From: JBKJZO01 sp046715235
GTDB lineage: Bacteria > Actinomycetota > Actinomycetes > BP-191
Reading direction: 5' to 3'
Length of the DNA stretch: 49,553 nucleotides
Assembly: GCA_046715235.1 (NCBI GenBank)
Contig: JBKJZO010000019.1
Span: 1 to 49,553, forward strand
In this document: positions 8,531 to 19,500 of the stretch, one piece after another
Position numbering within the stretch: the first letter of the stretch is position 1
How the letters are laid out: every line of letters starts with the position of its first letter
The notes under the pieces: model-generated
What the model saw: the letters and a program-made list of their open reading frames with translations, nothing else
Told to the model about the DNA's origin: nothing
Database searches by the model: none
Position numbers and translations under genes: made by a program

Positions 8531-10533
8531 CAGTGGCTCCCCTCGGTGCCCGCAGACATCGCCTGCTCGATCAGCCGGTCGAGGTCGTCTTTGCGCCTGC
8601 TGCCTCTGCGGGCGGGACCGGCCGGCGCGTCGGCGTCCATGTCGAGCTTCAGTACGTCGACTGTCAGCGCCTCCACGCGAGAAGTCAGCGTCTGCCGCAA
8701 TGCGGCCACCGCCTCCCGGTCGGTCGACAGCGGCTTGGTCGTCATCTCGGTCACGGCCACGGGGACGGCACCGAGCCCGTCGACGCCGAACTGCTTGCCG
8801 GCGCGCCGCATGGCCCGCGGGTCGGCACCGAGCCCGACGAGGACCTGATCGGGGTCGAGGTCGATGAGTTCCTCCGGTACGAGCGGGCGCGTGATCTCCT
8901 GCGCGCGCGGCGCGAGAGCGTCTGGGTCGGCCGCCAATGCACCGACGAAGTTCTTACGTACCAGCACTTCCAGGGCACTTCGGCCGCTGCCGACCTTGAG
9001 GCCGAAGTCTGCGACGATCATTCCCGCGAGCAGATCGCCGAGCTGCTGGGCGCGCGCCGCACCGAACAGCTCGCGTCGCCATTCCATCAACGCGCCGACG
9101 ATCATCGGCTTGTTCAGCGTCAGCAGCCGGCCGATCTCGAAGAGCGCCGCGAGTGAGATGTCCTCGCGTCCGTCGGGCGTGACCTTGCGCAGCTGGTCGG
9201 CGACATGATGCACAGGCAGAACGCCGGCGACCGGCCCGCTGCGCTGCGTCGGCGCGGGGCCGAGCGGTCCGCGGTACCACGAACTGGCCTGCTCACCGCG
9301 GCGGCTGCGGTGCGACAGCGCGACGTGACCCGTCGCCGCGACCTCCGGCACCGGCGGCGGCTGGTCCGCGTCGAGGGTGCCGAGCAACCCGACCTCGAGG
9401 TCGTTCATCAGCCGCTCGAAGCCGCCAGTGCCCGTGCAGATGAAGTCCCACGAGACGAGCACGGGGAAACGCGACGTGCCGCGGAACGCCGGCGAGAGCA
9501 CCATGCCGCCGAACCCGGTCTTGTACTCCTTCGCCGCGGCGAGCTCGCCAGACACGATGGCCCCACTGCCGACAGGGCCGGTCGCCCAGGCCGCCGCCGA
9601 CTTCTCAGGTCCGCGCGCCGCTGCGAAAGGCACGATCTCTTTGCTCATGATGCCGGCCGTGGTCGCCTTGGCTCGGCCGCGGCCCTTCTTCTTGAACACC
9701 TTGACTGCGGGACCGAGGTTCATGGCCAGCTGGTCGATGCTGGCGTTCGGCGCGGGAGCGAGCAGCTCGGCCTTGGAGAACTGGGTGACGAGCTCGGCGT
9801 TGAAGATGAGCGGCGGGTTGGGCTCGGTGGGCAGCAGCCGATCGAGCTGCTCCTCGAGATTGATGAGGTACGCCGTGTAGCGCAGCGGGCGCGGGTCCCC
9901 GCCCGCTTCCAGTGGCGGCGCGGGCTGCGGCAGCCGGCTCGACAGCACGACCGACAGGAAGCCGTCGTCGTCGCCCATCATCAGCTCGGTGTCGCGAAGG
10001 TCGACCTTGCGCACGTGGCACAGCAGGGCGAGCTCGTCCCTGCAGGGAAACACCTTGTCGATGATGTCCTGCGTGACCTCGAGGTATTTGCCTGTCGGCA
10101 CGTCGGCGTCCGAGCCGAGGTCGACGTCGTCGCTGACGCATTCGGAGATGTCGACCTCGGGGCTGAGCAGGCCTTCACCCTCCGCGAGTACGACGAGCGC
10201 GAGCCACGGCGGTGACGTCAACGGTGACACGGCGGGATCTGGGTTGCGGTCCCATGGCAGCGTCCGCCGCTTGAGCACGATCTGGGGGAGGCGTTCGCGC
10301 CAGTCGCCCTGCGAGCTGGCCGGCGGGAACGTCGAAAGGATCTGCTCGGGCGGCATCATGTAGCGCGGCGCGTCAATGCGCACCCGGAACTGCGCGTCGT
10401 CGACGGGAACCGTGACGGCCGGACCTTGCGGCGGCTGCGCGATCAGCTGTTGGTGATCGGTCACGGTGTACGTGCCGGCCGGCAGCGCCGGACGGGCACT
10501 GGGGTAGATCTCGAAGAACCCAGGTGTCGTCAC
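8530..10533 (-). CDS. conserved hypothetical protein of the giant-protein operon (667 aa)
   Basis: The start is a GTG at 10533, in a GTGA overlap with the stop of the giant gene; this gives the N-terminus MTTPGFFEIYPSARPALPAG, which looks like a true protein beginning. A beta-rich first 130 residues contain RIDAPRYMMPPEQILSTF and IVLKRRTLPWDR, and about residues 175-215 contain LALLCHVRKVDLRDTELM. The C-terminal half is mainly helical, including MEWRRELFGAARAQQLGDLL. Near residue 630 there is a short basic RRGSRRKDD patch. I cannot assign a function: no P-loop, protease triad or membrane helices. Position between the giant protein and the 351-residue protein suggests a constant partner of both. 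Confidence 0.72.
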   Translation of the reverse strand: MTTPGFFEIYPSARPALPAGTYTVTDHQQLIAQPPQGPAVTVPVDDAQFRVRIDAPRYMMPPEQILSTFPPASSQGDWRERLPQIVLKRRTLPWDRNPDPAVSPLTSPPWLALVVLAEGEGLLSPEVDISECVSDDVDLGSDADVPTGKYLEVTQDIIDKVFPCRDELALLCHVRKVDLRDTELMMGDDDGFLSVVLSSRLPQPAPPLEAGGDPRPLRYTAYLINLEEQLDRLLPTEPNPPLIFNAELVTQFSKAELLAPAPNASIDQLAMNLGPAVKVFKKKGRGRAKATTAGIMSKEIVPFAAARGPEKSAAAWATGPVGSGAIVSGELAAAKEYKTGFGGMVLSPAFRGTSRFPVLVSWDFICTGTGGFERLMNDLEVGLLGTLDADQPPPVPEVAATGHVALSHRSRRGEQASSWYRGPLGPAPTQRSGPVAGVLPVHHVADQLRKVTPDGREDISLAALFEIGRLLTLNKPMIVGALMEWRRELFGAARAQQLGDLLAGMIVADFGLKVGSGRSALEVLVRKNFVGALAADPDALAPRAQEITRPLVPEELIDLDPDQVLVGLGADPRAMRRAGKQFGVDGLGAVPVAVTEMTTKPLSTDREAVAALRQTLTSRVEALTVDVLKLDMDADAPAGPARRGSRRKDDLDRLIEQAMSAGTEGSH

Positions 10534-13500
10534 TTTCGTCCCTTCCTGGTCTTCTTCTTCGCCTTCTTGGCGGCCACAGCCTTGGCGACGGGCGCCGCCT
10601 TCTTGGCCGGTTTCTTGGCCACAGCCTTGGTGACGGGCGCCGCCTTCTTGGCCGGTGTCTTTTTCGCGGGCACTCGCTTGCGCCGAACGCTGCGGGGGAC
10701 GAACTTGTCGACCGGCCCGTCGGCGAGGGTGTAGGTGATGGTGCGAGTCCCCCCGCCGCCGACCAGTGGCTGCGCGACGGCTGCCTCAACGCCGATGCTC
10801 GCGAGGATCTCCGCGAGCGCCGAAACGGACCCGCCGATGCCGACGACACCGGCCAGCTGCCCGCGCCCGCAGCCCTCGACGACGACGCCGACGTCGGGAC
10901 CCTTGGTCACGATCGAGTAGATGAGGATCGAGCGGACGCCGTCGACGAGCAGTTCCGGCGGCCGCTGCGCGCCGGCGGCGTCGACTGTCCGTTCAGCGTC
11001 GAGCAGCCGCATCGACAGCTTGGCCGCGGCGTCGTCGCCGAGCGCGTCGTCGATGACGACCGCGATTGCCGTTACCGGGTCGGTGAACACGGTGGTGACT
11101 TGCGCGGCCTTCGCCAGCTCCGACGTCGACACCCAGCCGCCGTCGCCGCGTTCGCGGTTGTCGGACACGCGTTCGCCCTGAGCCGACACAGCCGCTCCGC
11201 CCGCCAGAGCTGCGCCCCAGCCGATCGCGGGAAGCGACTGCCCGGCGTACCAGCCGGCGAGCGTCCCACTGGTGGCGCGCTGGTCGCCGATGCCGACCAG
11301 CACGAGACGTTCGGTAACACGCGGCATCTCGACCGGCACCGAATCGCCATCGGGTACGACGACCCGGTCTTCGACCGTGCGGCCGCCCGCAGACAGGCAC
11401 AGGACGCGGGTCGCGCCGCCGGCGACGACCACGGTGTCGAGCGAGTCACCGCGAGGGCGGTTGGCGACCGTGATCACCGCCAGCTCGCCGTCGTGCAGCA
11501 CGGCTCCGGGAGTGCGATTCGCCTCGAGTGAGTCGAGCAGCTGGTCCGACATCGCGGCGAGACGGGACGCGGCGATTGGCGCAGGCGCCGCGTTGGCAAC
11601 GGATCCGACCGGGTTGGTGGCCAGGCGGGTGACCGGGGCGCTGCCGGTGGGGACGACGGTACGGCGACCAGCGGCCACCGATCGCGCCACCACGCTCAGG
11701 CTCGCCTGCGTGTTTCCTACCGTCGCCGACCGCACCGACGCGAGAGTTGGCGGCGTCCGGCGTACGCCGTCCCCAGGCTCGAGGACCGTTGTCGCGCCGG
11801 CGCGCTGCAGCGTCAGCGACAACGGCGTGCCCATCAGCGACTTCACCACAGGCGCGAAACGCCGCGGGGCCGGCTTGGTGCGATCGACGACGATGCCCTC
11901 AACCGTGGGGGAGACGGCTGCCGGTGCGTCGACCAGGTCGTCGGCAAGCGAGCCGAATGACGGCGCTGCCGAGCGGTCGCCGCGCAATGACGACACGGTG
12001 GTCGCGCCGCGCCCGCCGGCCGAGAGCATGACCGCGGCGCGCAGGAAGCGCTCAGCCTCGTCGGGGTTGCCCTGGGTCAGGAACTTCGCGGCGTTCTTGA
12101 GCGTCAACGACGCAGTCACCCGCGCGTTGATCTTGATCTTGTTGGTGACGAACGGCAGCGGTTTGCGACCACCGAGCGGCAGCTTGATCTGGTGGTAGTC
12201 GATGAGCGCAGCGCCGGTGAACATGCTCGCAGGCAGGGTCGTGTCGAGAGTGAAGCCGTCGCACGCGTCGATGGTCTCGCCGGCCGGCACCTTGGGCGCT
12301 TTCGGGTTGGGCGCGGGACCCCACACCCCAGCGGGGAACGCCACCGGCGGCCGCTCCGACAAGGCGATGCCGTCGAGTTCGAACGCCTGCCCGTCAAGCG
12401 ACGCGACCGTCATCGTGAAGACGGCGTCGAGCGTCGCGCTGTACATCGGCGCGACACCGAGGCCAGGGATCGGTACGTCGACGGTCTTCACGTCAGCGCC
12501 CGGCACCTGGCCCAGCACGCCCCGCTCGTTGGGCGCAGTCGTCACGAACGTCAGGATGAATTCGGGAACGACCCGGAACGGGTTTTCAGCACTGCCGTCC
12601 GGCGGTTTCGCGACGCCGCCCGACGGCGACTTCCCGGCGACCAGGCCGCCGCGTACGACGGACGCCTGGATCACCTGTGCGTCGGCGCCCGCGCGCAGGT
12701 ACTTGTCGGCGAAAGCCCCGGCGTTGAGTGCGCGCTCTGCCGGGTCGCCCTCGTCGCCGAACTGGAACGGGATCTTGATGCCGTAGACCGAGAAGTGGCC
12801 CTTGCAGAACAGCGGCGGTCCGGTGACTTCGACGTCGACACCGAAGTTGAGCTCGATGTTGATCGTCCCCCACAGGATCTTGATCCGGAGGCCGATTTCG
12901 ACCGTCGCGTAGACCCGGACGGAGAACCAGAACGGGTCGAAGAACACGATGCCGTCGCACCCGATGGCGAGCCGCGCGCGGGCGGGCCCGAACTTGGCCG
13001 CGACCTCGATGTGTACGCCGGCCATGAGCGCTTCGGAGCACAACGCGAAGTAGGTCTCGCCGACGACGCTGATGTTGGAGATCGGGCTCCACCGCAGGCC
13101 GACGCGCGGTACGACGGGGTAGCCGTCGTGGTGGAAGCGCGGGTGGTAGCCGCCGATCGTGACGACGAACTGCCCGGAGTTGGGCCCCTTCCACCACGTC
13201 GCGAACGCGAACCCGCCGGTGAGGCGCACCGACTCGTGCAACAGCCAGGAGTTCTCCGTCAGCTGCGCCTGAACGATCAGGACGCCTTCCTTGGTGGAGA
13301 ACCGCGCGAGCAGCGCCAGCTCGACCGAGACGAGCGTCACGATCGGCGTCGGCAGCTGCGCCCGCGCAACGCCGAGGATGCAGATCTCCAGTCCGTCGCC
13401 GAACTGCACCGTCACCAGGATCTCGCCGGTGATCAGGACGAAGCTGGTGAAGCTGATGCCGGCTGCGACCCAGTAGGTGCCCTGCGCCGGCGGCACCAGC

Positions 13501-16500
13501 GCGCGCATGTCCGACAGCTGCTTCATCGGCTCGGGTGCCGGCCCAAGGGCGCGCAGCGCCAGCATGAACGGGTGCTGATGCAAGGTCTCGATCAGCGGGG
13601 GCCGTAGCTCGCGGTTGATGCCGAAGCCGATGCCGATGCCGGTGATGAAGAACGCCGGCGGCCCGCCGATCGGCGCGTGCAGCACGCCGAAGGCGAAGAA
13701 CGACGCGAAGCTCGAGCCGCTGGTCGTGACCGGCTGCGCGTAGCCGCCGTAGACGTTGAGGCCGTAGCTGCCGAAGCCGATCTTGAGCATGCCGAGGTAC
13801 TCGACGCCCGACAGCGGGGCTTGCAAGGTGAACTTGCGCAGGCCGCCGGCCAGCGACAGCCCGCCGATGCTGCTCGCGATGGCGAAGCCGTCGACGTCGA
13901 TCTCCCACGAGCTCGAGTCGAAGAACGGCCGGGTCACGTGATAGGTCAGGCGCAGCTTGTCGACAGCGGCGCTGAGCCCCATGAGTGAGACCTGCGCGTC
14001 AAGGTAGAGGCTGATCGCCTCCATCTGCCTGGGCGTGACCCCCTGCTGGTAGGCGACGCCGAGCCCGATCTGGTCGAGGTAGACCGGGCCGAAGGCGCGC
14101 TGGATCGGCAGGAACCACGGCCCGTCGCCACTGCCCGCTTTGAGGGTGATGGCGATGCCCTGGCCGTGTTCCTGTACGGCGATCGACGGGCTGAACGCCG
14201 GCCGCGGGGGAGCGCCGCTGCCGCCGGCGTCCTTCATCACGCCTTGCGCGACCGCGTTGTCGCCACCGCCGGAGCCCAGCGGCACGGCCAGGCCGCCGAG
14301 TTGCACCTGCACGCCGCCGGCGAACTCGGGGTTCTGCGAGGCGTTCATCACGACACTGCCGAACAGGTGTACGGCGATCGAGTCGAGTCGCAGGCCCGCG
14401 TCGATGAGCGGGCCGCCGGCCTTGCCCAGGCGCAGCCCGACGCCGTTGACGGCGATGCCCGGCGCGGGGGTGATCGTCGCGCCCGCCACGCGCAGCAGGT
14501 TGAGGACGATGCCCGGCGACACGGTGCCGGACGGCGGTTCGATCCACGACGCGTCGACCTCGAGCCGCAAGGACAGCTCGCCGCCGGGTGTCAGGTCGAT
14601 GCCGGCCGCGTTGGTCGTGGTCATGGAGACGCCGAGGACGCCGCTGGTGTTGGCGATGCCGAACTGGAAGTCGCCGACGATGACCGAAGGCGCCGCCCCG
14701 GCGAGCCTGCTCGCCAGTGTCAGCAGCTTGCCCGGCCAGCCGGTCAGCACCGCGGGCATCAGCCGCGGCGAGGCTGCCGGCGCGGCCGGATCGAGGATCG
14801 AGCCCTGGAGTACGAAGCCCACGGTTTGCGAGCCAAACGGTTGCGCGAGTTGCGTCTTGACCTCGGTGACGCCGAGCACCCAGCCGCCGACGAGGTCGAG
14901 CACGGCGCCGATCGCCGCCGTGGCCACGCCTTCGTCGGAGCTGTCCTCGGTCACCTCGGTCGCGGTGCGCTCGGTGACCAGCACGACGACCGCGCCGGTG
15001 GCTTCGCGCCAGCGCGCGGTCAGCTCCCGGTGGCCGAGTCCGGTGGGCGCGATCGCGTCGAGGCCCAGGCCGATCTCGGCCTGCCAGCCGGCCGCGCCGA
15101 GCAACCCGCCGCGCAGGAACGGGCGCAGCACCGGCCCCCCCAGGTCGATGACCGCGGGCCCGAGCCCGGCCGACCACTCGGAAAGTCCCGTGTCGTCGAC
15201 GGCCATCGACATGGACACCGCGCCGACCACCGGCAGCCCGGTGACCGACCCTTCGAGGTGTACGGCGAACGGTGCGGTCTCGACGCGCGCGACGACCGTG
15301 CGCACCGTGACGGTCAGCACTCCGGGGGTCGTCATCACCGCGACCGGGGTGGCCACGCCGAGCAACCGGCGCAGCGGCGGGTCGAGTGCGGCGACCGCCT
15401 CGGTGAGCAGGTCGGTCAGGTGGGCGCGCAGATGCGCGGCGGGGTCGGCGGCGAGTGAGGTGATGGCGCTGGAACTGAAGACCGCCGGTGTGCCGGTCGC
15501 GATGGCCAGCCCGCGGCCTATCGAGCTGACCAGTGCGGCGATCTCGGTGCGCACCGCGTCACCGCTCATCGACGCGAGCTCGTCGAGTGCCAGCGGCAAC
15601 AGTTCGGTCATGCCGGCGGCGAGCAGTGAGCCGAAGCCGGCGAGGTTGGGGTAGATCTCGATGTCGGAGCCGGTGCTCGGGCGCAAGAAGAGCCGCAGGC
15701 CGGAAGCATCGACCTGCAGGTGGGCCGCGCGCCGGTGCTGAGGCGTCGTCGTACCGCCCGGGCCGTCGGGCACGCCGATGAACAGCGACACCGCGGGCAG
15801 CGGCACCCCGGCTGATGGGATCGTCAGTCCGGCGCGCAGCCCGGCCGCGACGGGGGAGCGCCCTGCGCCGCCGAGCCACGTCGCCGGGTCGACGTCGACG
15901 AACACCGAAGGACCCTGCGGCGCGGTGGTCACGCCGACCTGCAGGCCGGGTGCGACCGGGAGCACACCGCGCGGCGTCCCGCCTTGGCCGACGAACGGCT
16001 TGATGGCTTCGAGCAGGTCGATCAGCCGCTCGACATCGAACGGCCCGCCGGCGACGACGGCCAGCACGCCGGCGTTCTTCAACCAGCCGGCCGGGTCCTC
16101 GAAGAGCCGCACCGGCGCGATGACCGCGCGGTGGCCGGCGTCATCGGGCGGCCGCAACAGGCCGACCGCCGCACACAGATCGTCGAGTGCGGTGCCGAGG
16201 TCGTTCTGGATGTGCCGCAGTCCTTCAATGACCAGCCGCAGCGCCTCGGCCGGCACGGCGGCCGCGGCCAGGCGACCGAGTCCCTCGACGTCGACGGTCG
16301 GCCACAGCGACACCGGCGCTCCGCCGGCGCCCCGGTCGAGCCGCACGCGCAGCGGTCCGGAGACCGCCGTCAATGCGAACGCGTCGGTGGCGACATCGCC
16401 GAGACCCACGGCGAATGTCGGGACGCCGCCGGGTGTGAACGTGCACGAGACGTGCCAGGGCAGCAGACCCTCGGAGCCGGTTGCGGTGAACCCGACGGTG

Positions 16501-19500
16501 CGGGCGCCGACGTCGATGTCGGCGGTCAACGGTCCGGCCGCGATGCGGGCCGCGTCTCCGGTCACCGTGAACGACGGCACTATCGCGGCCAGCGCCTGCA
16601 GCAGCGCGCCTCGGCTCGTCGGCGCGCCGAGCAGGGTGCGGAGCTGAACTCCCGGGTCGTGCAGCAGGTGCGCGAGTGCGTCGGGGAGCAGCGCGCCGTC
16701 CGGCTGGCTGATCCCGCTCGCCTTGAACAGCGCCAGCAGCGCGGCAGCCGGATCGCCGGCAGCTGCCTCGGTCAGGCGAGTCGCCAGGGCGGCGAGCAGC
16801 GCCTGCGCCTCGGGCAGCAGGGGCTCGAGCTCCAGCGTGCCGGTGACCGCGGTCGGCGGGCGGACGACGAGCCGCGCCCACTCGGCACCCAGCGCGGCGC
16901 CTTCGTGCAGCACGACCTGCGCGCTGGACGGCTCGCCGTACAGGCCGAACTCCAGCCGTGCGCTCAGCCGCCGCAGCTCCAGCGCCGGCGCGCCGCCCGC
17001 GGGTGTCGTGCCGGGTCCGCCGATCAGCCAGCTGTCGGTGTCCGCGACGTCGAGCTCGAGCCGGATGCCCGGCGTGGCGCCGATCGTCGCGGCCGTCGCG
17101 TCGACGCTGAGCAGCTGCAGCAGCAGCGATCCGCGCAGCGTCGTGCCGTGGCCACCGGGCGGGGTGAGCAGGTCGAACGGCAGATGTACGCCGACGTGCG
17201 CGCTGGTCGGCGCGGCGGTCGCGGTGGCTGCGCGGGCTCGCGCGCGGGCCGACAGCCCGGCCGCAAAGACGGCGGTCATCGCCCGGTCGACCCTGGCCTG
17301 GCTGAGTGCGCCGAACGCGGCGACCGCAGTGAGGCCGGTCCGGACTTCGAGGGCTGGGCGCGGCGCCTCGAGCTCGGTGACGTCGACTGCGCCGCGAGCC
17401 GCGCGCATGAACCCGGTCACCAGGGCGCGGCCGAGGGCGAGGTCGTCGTCGTCCGGGTCGGCTGGGTCGGCGTCCGGGAGGACCGCGCGCATCAGGCGCA
17501 ACGCGTCGGCGGGCACGCCGGTGCGGGCGGTGTCGAACGTCGCCGCGCTCCACGGGGTTCCCAGCGTTACCAGGTGCGTGACGCCGGCTACGGCGTCAGC
17601 GGCCATGCGCGCCGCGTGACCTGCGCCGCCGGCGGCGACGAGGACGACCGGCCCGGCAGACGCCAGGTCGGTGATCACCTTCTGCAGGCGCGCGGCCTGA
17701 CCGACGACTCCGCTCGGGTCGGTCGTGCCGCCGAGCGACGCGACAGCCCGTGGCGCGAGCGCAACGACCCTCTCGCCGGCCGCGGGGCTCGTGACGTTGA
17801 ATGACGACGGGCTGAGCCCGGTCGCGGTCAGGTCGACGAGCCGGCCGGCAGCGGGCACCCACGGCAGGTCGGCCGCCGCCGTACCCGTGGCAACGGCGAC
17901 GCGGACGACGACAGCGCCGGCAGGCAGCCCGCCCGGGATCAGCGCGGCGACGTCGAGTGCGGGCACTCCCGACGCGTCCAGGTCGGGAAGCACAACCGGG
18001 GTCAGCCGCGAGATGGCGGCTGGCGGTGGCGCGACCATGCCATCGGTGCCGGTCCAGCGACCGGTGAGCGCCGCGAGTCCGGCGGCGATGCCCTCGCGGC
18101 CGGCGGCCAGCGCGGCCATGTCGGGTCCGGTTGCGGCCTCGTCGAAGATGGCCTGTGCCAACCCTTCGGCGCCGAGTCCCGGCGTACCGGGACGCCAGGA
18201 CTGCAGGGCGTCGCTGGTCGCGGACGGTTCGAGCACCGGCCCGTCCGGCCCGAGCCAGATGGCGATCGCGGGGGACGCCGGCGAGCGGCCGAGCCCGGCC
18301 AGCCACGGGTCCTGCGGCGTGCCCCGGCCGGTGAAGCGACCGGCCAGACCGGCGCGGCTGCCGCCGATCAGATGCGCCAGCGTGGCCGACAGCGAGCCGA
18401 CGACTTCGCCGTTGGTGACGAGCGCGCCCAGCCACGCGGTGACGGCGGGCACCGGCCCGGCGGCCACCGCGGCGAGGGAGAGCCTGGGCTGTCCCGCCCG
18501 GCCGGTCAGGCCCCACCCGAACAGCTCGACGACGTCGTTCAGCCAGCCGAACGGGCTGCTCGCGGCGAGTACGCCCAGCAACCGCTCCACCGAACCCCAC
18601 GCCGTCGCGGGGACGCTGATCGCGCCCGAGGAGCTGACCGTCGGCAGCACGAGGGGTAGGCGTTCCGTGCCGGTGTCGGCGGCCAGGCCCGGCGTCAGCA
18701 GCTCGACGGCGAAGCCAGCTGTTGGCGACCAGCCCGCTCGTACGCCGATGAAGTCGGCGACGATCGCGATCGGGCCGAGTGAGAGCCGCGCCTCGGTGCC
18801 TCCGCGTTCGCGCATCCTGGCCTGCATGTCGACCCCACCGAGGAAGTCGGCGGCGCCGGCGGCGAGGTCGAACGACACCAGCTGCAGCCGGATGGTCGTC
18901 TGCACGACGGTGCAACCGCCCGCGAGGTCGTCGACCCGCAGTGAGAGCACGGGTGCGACGACCAACCGGCTGCCATCGCGCCAGCACGTCAGCGCCAGCC
19001 GCGTGACGACGGGGATCGACCACGGGTCGGCCTCGGTGCCGGTGCCCGCGATCGTCTGGGCCAGCTGCGCGTCGCCGGAGATCAGGTCGCGCAAGTGCCC
19101 TAGGACTTCGGGTACGGCGGCCGCGTGCGTCGTCGTCAGCTGCTGCCACCAGTCGGCGAAGGTGCCCAGCGGATCGCCGAGCAGGGCGGTCGCGTCGAGA
19201 GCCGGTACGCCGGCGGGTGGGTCGAGCCCGAGCAGCGCTTTGAGATCGGCGCCGGCCGGGCCGAGTGCGTCGAGCGCCGTCGCGATCAGATCGGCTGCGA
19301 TCTGCCCTGCCGCGGCGACGACCGCCTCGGGACTGGACAGGTCGAGCACGTCGCGGTGACTGCCGTCGATGTCGAGGTCGTGCAGCTCGACCAGTGCCTG
19401 CGGGTCGCCGCCTCTGATCGACAGGCCGAGTCGCAGCGCGCCGATGTCGAGGGTGCCGGTGTTCAGCAGCTTGGCCGCGTTGCCCGTGCCGCTGCCGGTC

